The notes under the pieces: generated by a model
Database searches by the model: none
What the model was told of the DNA's origin: nothing
The model's input: only the letters and a program-made list of their open reading frames with translations
Assembly (NCBI RefSeq): GCF_041821065.1
Contig: NZ_JBGUAX010000009.1
Span: 153,133 to 217,132, forward strand
DNA length: 64,000 nt
Source: Egicoccus sp. AB-alg2
GTDB taxonomy: Bacteria; Actinomycetota; Nitriliruptoria; Nitriliruptorales; Nitriliruptoraceae
Reading direction: 5' to 3'
Made by a program: the position numbers and the translations under genes
Shown here: piece by piece, positions 16,883 through 26,051 of the stretch
Numbering within the stretch: the stretch's first letter is position 1
How the letters are laid out: every line of letters begins with the position of its first letter

Positions 16883-18703
16883 TCACGCCTCTGCGCGCGG
16901 CGGGTCGGCCATCCGGTCGCCGGGGCGGTCGACCGCAGGCGGCTCCACGAGCGAGGCCGGCAGCGTGACCACGAACCTGGCCCCGACCTCGCTGCCGTCC
17001 AGCCGCACGTCGCCGCCGTACTGCTCGGCGATCCGCCGGACCATGCCCAGCCCGATCCCGCTGCCACGCGCGCCGACGTCACGGCCGCGCTGGAACAGGT
17101 CGAAGATGCGTTCGTGGTCCTCCTCCCGGATGCCGCGGCCGTCGTCGGCGACCACCAGCTCGAACGTGGAGGAGGTCCGATGCCCTTCCACCCGCACTTG
17201 CAGGTCGGGACGACCGCCGTGCTTGACGGCGTTGGTCACGAGGTTGTCGACCAACTGCTCGGCGCGGACCGGGTTCATGCACAGCACCGGCAGGTGGTCG
17301 TCGACGTCGACCGTGGCCTCCGGATGCGTCACACGGATGCGCTTGCGCACGACGCGACCGACTTCCGCCAGGTCGACGGGTTCCGCGTCGGTCTGGGTCC
17401 GCCCGATCCGGGACAGCTCGAGCAGGGCGTCGACGAGGCCGTTCAGATAGTCGCTGCTGGCGGAGATGCCGTCGAGCAGGTGCTCACGCTCGTCGTCGTC
17501 GCGGGCGGCGCGTAGCAGGACCGTGTAGCCGCCGATGGCGACCGCCGGGCTCCGCAGGTCGTGGGACAGGCCGAGCAGCATGGCTTCGAGCTCGCGGCTC
17601 GAGCGCTCGATCCTCCGGCGTGCCTCGAGGTGCTTGGCGGCGAGATCGCTCCGGTCGAGCGCGAGCTGCAGCTGCCAGGCGTACGCCGAGGCGAGCTCGC
17701 GCTCGTAGTCGCCGAAGAACGGGCTGTAGGCCGTCATGCGCACCACCAGCGTGCCGTGGCGGAGCGCCACGACCTCCGTACCGGGACGCAGCGGACGGCC
17801 CTCGCGCAGGCGACGGATGGTCTCCTCGGCGTCGGACGGGTCCAGGTCGGCCAGCGCCAGGACCTCGTGCTCGCCCGACAGGACCACCACCCCGGCCCCG
17901 ATGTGGCCGGCGAGGATCGGCGCGACCGCATCCGCCGCGTCCTGCGGCGTCACCGCGGAGATCAATTGCTGCTGCATGCGCTGGAAGTCGTAGGTGCCCT
18001 GGCGGCGCCACCACAGACGCAGCGGCAGCGGAGGTGCGAACGCGGCGAGGGCCAGGGCGGCCGCCACCAGCGACACGGTGCTCGTCGCCACCGCCAGCAC
18101 GGGCATGCCCTCGCGGGAGGGCCCGATGACCGCCACGACCAGGCCGGCCGTCAGCAGGATGAGCGAACTCGCCAGCCACCGCATCCGCGAGCGCACCACC
18201 CGGGACGAGCTGCCGCCGGCCCGCCACAGCCGCACGGCCGTGGCCACGCTCGGCAACAGCCACGCCGCCAGGAACGCCCCCAGGAAGAGGTAGTCGTCGA
18301 GGTCACGCTCGCCCCGCTGCGGCGCCAGGTCCACGAGCACGAACGACACGGCGACGACACCGACCGCGACCCACGACCAGCGCAGCCAGCGGGGCAGCGC
18401 GCCGGCGAAGGACCAGGCGAACGCTGCGAGCAGCCAGGGGAAGGCGAGGAGCCCGATCACGGTCAGCGTCTGCGGTGCCGCCTGCTGGGTGTCGGGCAGC
18501 AGAGCCGTGACCCGCCCCAGGACCAGCGTGAGCGCCAGCACCCCGAAGGCAGCGGCGAGGTAGGCGGCCGGACGCTGCCGACGTCGCAGGAACTGCAGCA
18601 GGGCGGCGACCGCGAGGAGGCCGTAGGCCACCAGGAGCAGGTTCCTCAGCACTGCCGCGAGTGCTTGCACGGGCTCCCACCAGATCGCGGATCGGCGACC
18701 CAT
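16883..18703 (-). CDS. Membrane sensor histidine kinase
   Basis: 606 residues from the ATG at 18703; a GTG at 18757 in the same frame would add 18. The N-terminal third has seven or eight hydrophobic segments (NLLLVAYGLLAVAALLQFL, YLAAAFGVLALTLVLGRV, ASSLILLTAGLVVAVIG, STVSLVAAALALAAFAPPL). A GAF-like or linker region with a coiled coil follows, then HisKA with LGLSHDLRSPAVAIGGYT (phospho-accepting His about 381). HATPase_c boxes are N (NLVTNAVKHGG), G1 (VVADDGRGI) and G2 (GARGSGIGLGMVRRI). It is divergent from a receiver protein at 18961, its likely partner. The stimulus is unknown. Confidence 0.88.
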   Translation of the reverse strand: MGRRSAIWWEPVQALAAVLRNLLLVAYGLLAVAALLQFLRRRQRPAAYLAAAFGVLALTLVLGRVTALLPDTQQAAPQTLTVIGLLAFPWLLAAFAWSFAGALPRWLRWSWVAVGVVAVSFVLVDLAPQRGERDLDDYLFLGAFLAAWLLPSVATAVRLWRAGGSSSRVVRSRMRWLASSLILLTAGLVVAVIGPSREGMPVLAVATSTVSLVAAALALAAFAPPLPLRLWWRRQGTYDFQRMQQQLISAVTPQDAADAVAPILAGHIGAGVVVLSGEHEVLALADLDPSDAEETIRRLREGRPLRPGTEVVALRHGTLVVRMTAYSPFFGDYERELASAYAWQLQLALDRSDLAAKHLEARRRIERSSRELEAMLLGLSHDLRSPAVAIGGYTVLLRAARDDDEREHLLDGISASSDYLNGLVDALLELSRIGRTQTDAEPVDLAEVGRVVRKRIRVTHPEATVDVDDHLPVLCMNPVRAEQLVDNLVTNAVKHGGRPDLQVRVEGHRTSSTFELVVADDGRGIREEDHERIFDLFQRGRDVGARGSGIGLGMVRRIAEQYGGDVRLDGSEVGARFVVTLPASLVEPPAVDRPGDRMADPPRAEA

Positions 18704-18960
18704 CCACCGACCCGTTGGCCGGCGTGCCGGCCCGGGTTGGACTCCCCCGACCGACACAGCGTAGGGAGCGGGCGACCAAGTGTCGCGCAGGGCCGGATCG
18801 GCCGGCCGGTGACCGGGTGGTCGGCTAGAGTGCCGGTCGACCGACGAACCCCACTCACCACTCCGGTCGCGCCCGGCGCAGGGGGTGGGCTACGTTGGGC
18901 ACCTGTCCGCCGTTCAGACAACGAGCGCGCGTTGGCCCTTTCATCGTCACTGGGTTCCTC

Positions 18961-19416
18961 GTGCACGCATCCACGGAGTTGCCACGTATCGTCGTGGTCG
19001 ACGACGACCGAACGATCCGTGACGTCGTCAGTCTGACGCTGCGGAGCAGCGGGCAGATCGAGGTCGTCGGCCTGGCGGCCGACGGCGGCGAAGCGCTGCA
19101 CGTCGTGCAGGAGGAGCAGCCCGACGCGGTGCTGCTGGACCTCATGCTCGGCGCCGAACGCGGGACGGACCTGATCGTGCCGCTGTTGAAGTCCGCACCG
19201 CGGACCATGATCGCGATGATGACGTCGGTGCCGGCGGAGCTCGAGGAGCTCAACGCGCTGCGGGCCGGGGCGTTCGTCTACTACGAGAAAACGATGCTGA
19301 GCGCCCTCGCGCGCTTCATCGCCGACGACCTGGCGCTGTTCCAGCGGGCACTCGGTGGCGAGGACGTCGTGGCCCCTTCGTCGCTGCGCCGACGTTCCGA
19401 GCCGACCTCGTCCTGA
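18961..19416 (+). CDS. Single-domain response regulator (receiver only)
   Basis: 151 residues: a receiver domain with acidic pocket VVVDDDRTIRD, phospho-acceptor D60 in AVLLDLMLGAERG, the Thr in IAMMTSVPAE and Lys in YYEKTM. The remaining 30 residues (DDLALFQRALGGEDVV and a basic tail) contain no DNA-binding domain. It is therefore CheY/Spo0F-like in design and must act through a protein partner or phosphorelay. I took the GTG at 18961, immediately before HASTELPRIVVVD; the frame is open upstream to 18895. The divergent kinase gene at 16883-18703 is the obvious phosphodonor. Confidence 0.83.
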   Translation: MHASTELPRIVVVDDDRTIRDVVSLTLRSSGQIEVVGLAADGGEALHVVQEEQPDAVLLDLMLGAERGTDLIVPLLKSAPRTMIAMMTSVPAELEELNALRAGAFVYYEKTMLSALARFIADDLALFQRALGGEDVVAPSSLRRRSEPTSS

Positions 19417-19456
19417 GACACCGGCGAACCGGCAACGCCGGCCGCCGAGCGCGCCG

Positions 19457-20503
19457 TCAACGCGGGTCCAGCGCGGCCACGAGGTCGATCGTGCGGGTCG
19501 ATGTCAACCGGCCCAACGCGTCGACCACCTCTGCGGCCGACCGCGGCCGCTTCCGCGGGTCGATCCGGGTCAGCCACGTCACCACGTCCGCGAGCCCGCG
19601 GGAAACGACCGCGCCGGCGTCACGCAGGTCCGGGACCTCGGCGCTCAGGCGGGCGAGTGCCGTGGCCGTCGACGTGTCGCCCGCGAACGGCCGCCGGCCG
19701 GCCGCGGCCTCCCACAGGATGAGGCCCAGCGTGTAGAGGTCCGTCCGCGGGTCGCCGAGGTGGCCCTCGACCTGCTCGGGGGCGAGGTAGGCCGGGCTGC
19801 CCGCGACCTGGCCGTCGGGCGTCGGGGTCAGCTCGGCGGTCATGTGACGCGCGGTACCGAAGTCGACGATCTTGAGGGTGCCGCGTTCGGTGAGCATCAC
19901 GTTGCGCGGCTTGAGGTCGCGGTGGACCACCCCCCGGGCGTGGATCGCCGCGATACCGCTGGCCAGCTGGAGTCCGACCGCGGCCACCACCGCGGCCGGG
20001 AAGCGTGCGTGACGCTCCATCAGGCTGCGCAGGCTCATGCCGCCGACGTACTCGGAGACGAGGCAGAGTTGTGAACCCAGCGTCACGACGTCGAACAGCC
20101 GCATGACGTGCTCGTGCTCGACCCGGGCCAGCAGCTGCGCCTCGCGCCGGAACCGCTCCACGGCGAAGCCGTCGTCGAGCAGGTCGGTGCGCAGCAGCTT
20201 GACCGCCACCGGCCGCTGCAGCCGCAGGTCGGTCGCGCGCCACACGGTTCCGGCGCCGCCGCGTGCGAGGAAGGCCTCGAGGCGCCAACGCCCGCCGATC
20301 AGCGTGCCCGGCGCGGGCCGGTCGGCTCCGGAACCACCTGGCGTACGCTCCGGCGTGTGCCCGCGGTCCCGCGCGTCGGCGTCGCGGTGCCGCGCGTCGG
20401 CCTGGAGTTCGCGTCGACGCAGCGCCGACTGTCGGGCGTCGAGCTCACGCTCCCACGCCGACAGCTCCGCCTCGCGCCCGTCGGCGCCTTCACTCTCGCT
20501 CAT
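19457..20503 (-). CDS. Soluble Ser/Thr protein kinase with N-terminal coiled coil
   Basis: 348-residue Hanks-type kinase. Residues about 8-48 are a charged heptad-like helix (ELSAWERELDARQSALRRRE). The kinase domain follows with Gly loop LARGGAGTVWRA, Lys 102 in VAVKLL, HRDLKPRNV (catalytic D196), DFGTA (D214) and APE. The C-terminal subdomain ends PRKRPRSAAEVVDALGRL. Unlike PknB-type kinases there is no transmembrane helix and no PASTA repeat, so it should be cytoplasmic. The ATG at 20503 has no strong ribosome site. Neighbours are a two-component pair and an RNA helicase; a functional link is not evident. Confidence 0.88.
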   Translation of the reverse strand: MSESEGADGREAELSAWERELDARQSALRRRELQADARHRDADARDRGHTPERTPGGSGADRPAPGTLIGGRWRLEAFLARGGAGTVWRATDLRLQRPVAVKLLRTDLLDDGFAVERFRREAQLLARVEHEHVMRLFDVVTLGSQLCLVSEYVGGMSLRSLMERHARFPAAVVAAVGLQLASGIAAIHARGVVHRDLKPRNVMLTERGTLKIVDFGTARHMTAELTPTPDGQVAGSPAYLAPEQVEGHLGDPRTDLYTLGLILWEAAAGRRPFAGDTSTATALARLSAEVPDLRDAGAVVSRGLADVVTWLTRIDPRKRPRSAAEVVDALGRLTSTRTIDLVAALDPR

Positions 20504-20910
20504 CCGTGGCGAGAATACTGACTCCCACGCGAGGGGCGGCCGGGCGGCCCGCCAGCGCACGACGGATGTCGAACGCGGGCAGGTGATCGCCACCGTCACC
20601 GCACTCGTGGACCGCTGGTCACGGTGATCGGCGTGATCGACCGGTAGGCTGGTGGCACGAGGTGTCACCTGCGTCACCTCGGAACACGTCGTCACCCCGG
20701 CGGCACCACCGCGGTGTCCGCAACCGAAGCGGGTGAGCAGAGGCCACCTCGGACGTGGGCCACGGCAACGCCGCCCCCACGCCCCGGCTGCGTGTTCGAC
20801 ACGCACCGGCAGCCCGACCCTTCGCGTCGAGGCTTCCGTGCACGCGTCCGCGGCGACCGCCCGGCGCGCACGACCACCGCCCGATCCCAAGGGCGACGAA
20901 AGCGCACTTC
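20504..20910 (+). other. 407-bp gene-free region: long leader of the DEAD-box helicase
   Basis: No convincing coding frame. TAGGCT at 20645-20650 is a possible -10 box reading toward the helicase, which would give a leader of about 255 nt. Just downstream is a small palindrome AGGTG-T-CACCT (20660-20670) nested in GAGGTG...CACCTC (20659-20680). Regulation of the helicase through this leader is an inference. The left part should also hold the kinase promoter. Confidence 0.45.
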
Positions 20911-22362
20911 GTGACCATCACCTTCTCCGAGCTCGGCGTGCCCGCCGGGCTCGTCGACCGCCTGGCCAGCCTGGGCGTCACGTCCCCCTTCCCCATCCAG
21001 CGCCTCACGCTCGAGGACGCGCTCGCCGGCCGCGACCTGTGCGGACGGGCGCCGACCGGCTCCGGCAAGACCCTGGCGTTCTCCCTGCCCGTCGCCATCC
21101 GCGTCGGCCGCGGCCGCGCGGGCCGGCCACGTGCCCTGCTGCTCGTCCCGACCCGGGAGCTCGCGGCCCAGGTCGCCGAGGTGCTCACCCCCCTGCTCCA
21201 GGTGACCGACCGTCGGGTCGTCACGCTCTACGGCGGCACCAACATCAACCGCGACCGGCAACGACTGCGTTCGGCCGTCGACGTCGTCGTGGCGACTCCC
21301 GGACGGCTGGAGGACCTGCTCCAGCAGCGGGCCCTGTCGCTGGCCGACGTCGACCTGGTCGTGCTGGACGAGGCCGACCGGATGGCGGACATGGGCTTCC
21401 TGCCGGTCGTGCGTCGGCTGCTCGACCAGACCCGCGACCAGCGGCAGACCCTGCTGTTCAGCGCGACCCTCGACGGCGACGTCGACGTGCTCGTGCGGCG
21501 ATACCAGCAGCGGCCGGCGCGCCACGAGTTCGACGCGCCCGCGGAGGAGCGGGGTGACGTGCGCCACGTCTTCTGGCCCGCCGAGCGCCCGGAGCGCCGC
21601 CAGTTGACCGCCCAGATCGTGCGTCGCACCGGCCCGGCGATCGTGTTCACGCGCACCAAGCACGGTGCGGACCGGCTCGCCAAGCAGCTGGCCAGGGAGG
21701 GCGTCACGACCGCGGCGATCCACGGCAACCGCAGCCAGAAGCAGCGCGAGTCGGCCCTGGCCCGCTTCGCCGACGGCAGCGTGCGCGTGCTCGTCGCCAC
21801 GGACGTCGCGGCCCGGGGCATCCACGTCGACGACGTCGCCGCGGTCGTGCACTACGACCAGCCGGCGACCGACAAGGACTACGTGCACCGATCCGGGCGC
21901 ACGGGCCGCGCCGGCGCCGACGGGCTGGTGGTCTCCCTGGTGGGCGCCGAGGAGCACGCCGACCTCCACCAGCTCCAGCGCACCCTGCGTCTGCCGGAGG
22001 GTCTGCACGAGCTCGACCTCGGGCTGCTGGACGCCGAGGTACTGCCGGCGCCCATGGCCACGGTCCGGGACGGACGGCGGCGGGCCAGCACCGGGGGCCG
22101 GCCCAACGGCAACGGCGGCAACACCCGCGGCCGCGCTCGCAGCGGGCGCAGCGGGCGCGCCGATGAGCATGGCGGCGGAAACGGCAGCCGCAGCAGCGGC
22201 AACGGCAGCGGCGGCGGGTCCGGCCGCGGCCGCAACGGCAACGGCAACGGCGGCAGTGGCGGCGACACCGGCGCGCCCGGGAACAGCCGGCAGCGCGCGG
22301 GCGACCGCAACCGTGCCGGCGTGCCCTCGGCGCCCAGCACGCGCCGCCGCGCGCGCCGCTGA
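20911..22362 (+). CDS. DEAD-box ATP-dependent RNA helicase with Gly/Asn/Arg-rich tail
   Basis: 483 residues. All core motifs are present in order: Q motif FSELGVPAGLVDRL...PFPIQ, I APTGSGKT, Ia PTREL, II DEAD in VVLDEADRMADMGF, III SAT, IV VFTRTKHGADRLA, V ATDVAARGIHVD and VI HRSGRTGRAG. The last 90 residues are low-complexity (GNGSRSSGNGSGGG and basic RGR/RAR), similar to RNA-binding tails of CsdA/RhlE-type helicases. Known role of the family: RNA unwinding in ribosome assembly and mRNA turnover, often cold-induced. The GTG start at 20911 has only a weak purine stretch upstream. Confidence 0.92.
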   Translation: MTITFSELGVPAGLVDRLASLGVTSPFPIQRLTLEDALAGRDLCGRAPTGSGKTLAFSLPVAIRVGRGRAGRPRALLLVPTRELAAQVAEVLTPLLQVTDRRVVTLYGGTNINRDRQRLRSAVDVVVATPGRLEDLLQQRALSLADVDLVVLDEADRMADMGFLPVVRRLLDQTRDQRQTLLFSATLDGDVDVLVRRYQQRPARHEFDAPAEERGDVRHVFWPAERPERRQLTAQIVRRTGPAIVFTRTKHGADRLAKQLAREGVTTAAIHGNRSQKQRESALARFADGSVRVLVATDVAARGIHVDDVAAVVHYDQPATDKDYVHRSGRTGRAGADGLVVSLVGAEEHADLHQLQRTLRLPEGLHELDLGLLDAEVLPAPMATVRDGRRRASTGGRPNGNGGNTRGRARSGRSGRADEHGGGNGSRSSGNGSGGGSGRGRNGNGNGGSGGDTGAPGNSRQRAGDRNRAGVPSAPSTRRRARR

Positions 22363-22384
22363 CCGTGGCCCTCGCCGTGGGTGG

Positions 22385-22406
22385 GGCGGGCGGCCCCCCG
22401 CCCGCC
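22385..22406. terminator. Hairpin between convergent helicase and SGNH hydrolase genes
   Basis: GGCGGGCGG at 22385-22393 pairs with CCGCCCGCC at 22398-22406 across a CCCC loop. With one mismatch the stem extends outward. It is positioned to terminate either gene. Confidence 0.55.
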
Positions 22407-22422
22407 ACACCGTGACGGCGTG

Positions 22423-24171
22423 TCAGCGCACCTCGAGGTGCGCGATGACGCGCTCGGTGCCGTCGTCGAGGTCGGCCACCAGCCGGTGGTCACCGGCCGC
22501 GACACCGAGCCCGCGCAGGCTCACCTGCGCCGCGTAGCGCGCCTCGACGGCATCGAACGCCAGCGCCCCGGCCGGCCGGCTCGTGCCGTCCTCGGCCACG
22601 AGGCGCAGCGCGGGCGACAGCCCGGCGACGGCGGCGCCGGCCACGTCCTCGATCGCGACGCGCACCGGCAGGGTCGCGTTGCGGTTGACGCGGATCGGTC
22701 CGTCCACCTCGAGCCGGTCGGCGGCGGCCGCCACGGCGTACACGACCCGGTAGCGACGCGTGAGCGTGGTCACGTTGCCCGCCGCGTCCGTCGCGGTGAC
22801 CGTGAATTCGTGCGCCCCGACACGCGAGGTGTCGAGCGTGGCGAGGTTGGCTCGCGTGCCCTCGCACGCCACCACACCCGACCGGTCGTCGTCGCAGCCG
22901 TACTCGACGAACACCTCGTCACCGAGCACGACCTCCAGGTCGTCGGTGGGTGCGTGGACCTGCACCGTCGGCGCCACCTGGTCGAGGTGCACCGTCTGCA
23001 CGACGCTGCCCGACACATTGCCGTTCACGTCGACGGCACGTGCCTCGACATGCGTGGTGCCGTCGAGCTCGACCGTCACACGCGCGCGGTCGTCGAACAC
23101 CGGAGCCCAGGGCCCGACCGTGCCGTCCGGCGCGTGGACACGGATCTCCAACCCGGCCACGCCGGCGTCGTCGGTGGCGCTCACCTCGACGTCGACCGGC
23201 GCGGCGTGCCAACCGGCATCGTTGGCTTCGGGCACGGTCGCGACCGACACCGTGGGCGCCTTCGCGTCGGTGAAGTCGAACCCGGCCTGCCAGGACACGG
23301 CCGCGAGCTTCTGTTGCCCCTGGTAGGAGGGGTGGAAGTGGTCCTGGCTCGAGATGTCGCCGTTGACGAACCCGGCTGGGTCGTTGCTGAACAGCCACGT
23401 CGCGTCGTCGTCGTACCGGCAGCGCAGATACTGGGCGCACGCCTCGCGCAACTGCTCGTTGTAGGCCAGCCCGCGGGCACGGACCGCGTCGCGACGGGCC
23501 ATGTCGGCGGGCGCCTCGGACGTGGGGTTGGCCAGCAGCGACTGGCACGGGATCAGGCCGAGTGCCCAGAACGTGACCGCGACGGCGTTGGTCCGCCGGA
23601 TCTCCCACAGACGGTAGATGTCCGGCACCGAGTTGATCTGCACCCGCGCGTCGGGACGGTTCTGCGCCACCCAGGCCAGCGTCGCGTCGATCTGGGCCCG
23701 GTACTCGGCGATCGACGTCATGTCCTCGACCGTGGAGCGGCACAGGTCGTTGCCACCGATCTGGATGAGGATCAGGCCGACGTCGCCCGGCGCACCCTGC
23801 ACCTGCCCGACGATGTTCTGCGCCCGGGCGCCGTTGACGGCGAGGTTGGCGCGTGTCGTCGCCTGGCCGGGCCGCAGGGCCCGGGTGCGCTGGAACACGC
23901 TCTGCAGGTCGCTGTACTGGTCCCCGGTCGCCCATGAGCGGTTGGGCCGCTCCGTGCCGGGCAACGGCGAGATGGTGTCGAACAGGCTGCGCCCGTCGGC
24001 GCCGGTGCCCGCCGAGATCGAGTCACCGAGGACCGCGACGGACGCGGGTGGTCCGGCGATCGCGACGGCGGGTGTGACGCCGCCGATCTGGTCGGCTGCC
24101 GCGGCGACGCCCGGCAGCAGCAGGCTGCCGGCGGCGACGGCCGCCAGCAGGCCACGGAACATGGTCTTCAC
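22423..24171 (-). CDS. Secreted SGNH/GDSL hydrolase with Ig-like beta domains
   Basis: 582-residue exported esterase or lipase-like protein. The signal peptide MFRGLLAAVAAGSLLLPGVA precedes an SGNH domain (about residues 35-290). Block I is VAVLGDSISAG (catalytic Ser), block III IQIGGNDLC and block V DHFHPSYQGQQ (Asp/His). The C-terminal half has two or three immunoglobulin-like modules (APTVSVATVPEANDAGWHA, VEVSATDDAGVAGLEIRV, VTATDAAGNVTTLTRRY) of the kind seen in surface-bound enzymes. The GTG at 24171 has GGGGAG 8 bases upstream; a second start ATG is three codons later. The substrate is unknown. Confidence 0.88.
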   Translation of the reverse strand: MKTMFRGLLAAVAAGSLLLPGVAAAADQIGGVTPAVAIAGPPASVAVLGDSISAGTGADGRSLFDTISPLPGTERPNRSWATGDQYSDLQSVFQRTRALRPGQATTRANLAVNGARAQNIVGQVQGAPGDVGLILIQIGGNDLCRSTVEDMTSIAEYRAQIDATLAWVAQNRPDARVQINSVPDIYRLWEIRRTNAVAVTFWALGLIPCQSLLANPTSEAPADMARRDAVRARGLAYNEQLREACAQYLRCRYDDDATWLFSNDPAGFVNGDISSQDHFHPSYQGQQKLAAVSWQAGFDFTDAKAPTVSVATVPEANDAGWHAAPVDVEVSATDDAGVAGLEIRVHAPDGTVGPWAPVFDDRARVTVELDGTTHVEARAVDVNGNVSGSVVQTVHLDQVAPTVQVHAPTDDLEVVLGDEVFVEYGCDDDRSGVVACEGTRANLATLDTSRVGAHEFTVTATDAAGNVTTLTRRYRVVYAVAAAADRLEVDGPIRVNRNATLPVRVAIEDVAGAAVAGLSPALRLVAEDGTSRPAGALAFDAVEARYAAQVSLRGLGVAAGDHRLVADLDDGTERVIAHLEVR

Positions 24172-24309
24172 GCGAAGGCTCCCCTGACCCGGACGCCCCC
24201 TCGTGCCCCCGTGGGAACCTCCCGAGTCCCCGCACGTAGCCGTCCGGCGCGTGAAGACTAATCAGTATCAACTGCCGTTGGCGTCATTGGCTGGCAAGAA
24301 CGTGCGATG

Positions 24310-24801
24310 TCAGCAACGTTCCAGGTAGCCCTGCTCGACCAGGTCCTCGAACTCCTCCACGGCATCGGGACCGAGCACCTGGCCGACGACCTCGAAGTCC
24401 TCCTCGGTCAGACAGTCCATCTCGAAGTCCGGGAAGGGGTTGTCCTCGTCGAAGGCCTCCTCCAGCACCCCGCCCTCGCGGAACGTCGGCGGCTCGGTCG
24501 GGCGCGGGCGGCTGCGGCGAGCCTCGCTCGGCGCGTCGTCGGGTCCGGTCGAGCCTTCCGCCCTGGCGGCGTCGGAGCGACCGGGCCCTGCGGCCCGGCC
24601 CTCCGCGGTGGCGGCCGGATCGGCGCCGTCGGGCGCCACCTCGGCGTGGGTGTCCGCGACCTCGCGGTCCGCCCGGGCGACGATCACGTCACCGGCCGAC
24701 ACCTCGTCCTGGCCGGCACCGCCGCTGCAGGCTGCGGCCAGACCCGCGGCGAGCAGCAGCGCGATCGCGCGTGGTCCGCGGTCCCGTCCCGATGCCGACA
24801 T
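24310..24801 (-). CDS. Acidic lipoprotein of unknown function
   Basis: 163 residues. AIALLLAAGLAAACSGG is a lipoprotein signal with the acylated Cys. A long low-complexity linker rich in Ala, Asp, Glu, Pro and Arg (about residues 35-115) is followed by a compact acidic C-terminal domain (FPDFEMDCLTEEDFEVVGQV, GPDAVEEFEDLVEQGYLERC). Two cysteines there could form a disulfide. I do not recognise the family. The ATG at 24801 has GGGGGAG ahead of it. Confidence 0.72.
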   Translation of the reverse strand: MSASGRDRGPRAIALLLAAGLAAACSGGAGQDEVSAGDVIVARADREVADTHAEVAPDGADPAATAEGRAAGPGRSDAARAEGSTGPDDAPSEARRSRPRPTEPPTFREGGVLEEAFDEDNPFPDFEMDCLTEEDFEVVGQVLGPDAVEEFEDLVEQGYLERC

Positions 24802-24920
24802 GTCTCCCCCAGGCGTTGGCGGCGCGCACGATAGCCGGGAGGAATGCGCGGCAGCCGGCGGGCGTTGGCCAGTTGATTGCACGAGAAACCACTTCACGGA
24901 TCTGCCGGAGGCGCACCCAC

Positions 24921-26051
24921 ATGCAGTTCGGGGTCTTCAGCGTCGGGGACGTCACCCCCGACCCCACCACCGGCCGCACGCCCACGGAGGCGGAGCGGAT
25001 CAAGGCGATGGTCACCATCGCGCAGAAGACCGAGGAGGTGGGCCTCGACGTCTTCGCCACCGGCGAGCACCACAACCCACCGTTCGTGCCGTCCTCACCG
25101 ACGACGATGCTCGGCTGGATCGCGGCGCGTACCTCGCGACTGATCCTGTCCACGGCGACGACCCTCATCACGACCAACGACCCGGTCAAGATCGCCGAGG
25201 ACTACGCGATGCTGCAGCACCTCGCCGACGGGCGGGTCGACCTGATGATGGGACGTGGCAACACCGGGCCCGTCTACCCCTGGTTCGGACAGGACATCCG
25301 GCAGGGCATTCCGCTGGCGGTGGAGAACTACGCGCTGCTGCACCGGCTGTGGCGCGAGGACGTCGTGAACTGGGAAGGCCGGTTCCGCACCCCGCTCCAG
25401 GGCTTCACCTCGACGCCCCGCCCGCTGGACGGCACCCCTCCGTTCGTGTGGCACGGCTCGATCCGCAGCCCGGAGATCGCCGAGCAGGCCGCGTACTACG
25501 GCGACGGCTTCTTCCACAACAACATCTTCTGGCCGATGGAGCACACCCGGCGGCTGGTCGGGCTCTACCGCCGCCGCTTCGAGCACTACGGCCACGGCGG
25601 CGCCGACCAGGCGATCGTGGGCCTCGGCGGCCAGGTCTTCATGCGGCCGAACTCGCAGGACGCCGTGCGCGAGTTCCGGCCGTACTTCGACGTCGCACCC
25701 GTCTACGGCCACGGACCGTCCCTGGAGGAGTTCACGGCCGAGACCCCGCTGACGGTCGGCAGCCCCCAGCAGGTCATCGAGCGCTACGCCGGCATGCGCG
25801 ACGCCGTCGGTGACTACCAGCGGCAACTGTTCCTGATCGACCACGCCGGGCTGCCGTTGAAGACCGTGCTCGAGCAGCTCGAGATCCTCGGTGGCGAGGT
25901 CGTGCCGGCGCTGCGCCGCGAGCTCGCCGTCGGGCGACCGGCCCACGTGCCCGACGCGCCCACCCACGCCAGCCTGACGGCGGCGCGCGACGCCGCGGCG
26001 GGCGACGTGCTCGCGCCGGCCCACGACGAGGTCGAAGGAGGTGTGCGATGA
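24921..26051 (+). CDS. LLM-class flavin-dependent oxidoreductase (CE1758-type)
   Basis: 376-residue luciferase-like TIM-barrel oxidoreductase. GVFSVGDVTPDPTTGRTPTE at the N-terminus, ATGEHHNPPFVPSSP, SRLILSTATTLI, DGRVDLMMGRGNTGPVYPWF and FVWHGSIRSPEIAEQAA match the CE1758 subfamily, which is encoded next to a CE1759-type FMN reductase, as here. The enzyme should use reduced flavin supplied by that partner to oxidise an organic substrate with oxygen. The substrate is unknown. The ATG at 24921 follows GGAGG by 9 bases. The stop overlaps the next start (ATGA). Confidence 0.9.
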   Translation: MQFGVFSVGDVTPDPTTGRTPTEAERIKAMVTIAQKTEEVGLDVFATGEHHNPPFVPSSPTTMLGWIAARTSRLILSTATTLITTNDPVKIAEDYAMLQHLADGRVDLMMGRGNTGPVYPWFGQDIRQGIPLAVENYALLHRLWREDVVNWEGRFRTPLQGFTSTPRPLDGTPPFVWHGSIRSPEIAEQAAYYGDGFFHNNIFWPMEHTRRLVGLYRRRFEHYGHGGADQAIVGLGGQVFMRPNSQDAVREFRPYFDVAPVYGHGPSLEEFTAETPLTVGSPQQVIERYAGMRDAVGDYQRQLFLIDHAGLPLKTVLEQLEILGGEVVPALRRELAVGRPAHVPDAPTHASLTAARDAAAGDVLAPAHDEVEGGVR

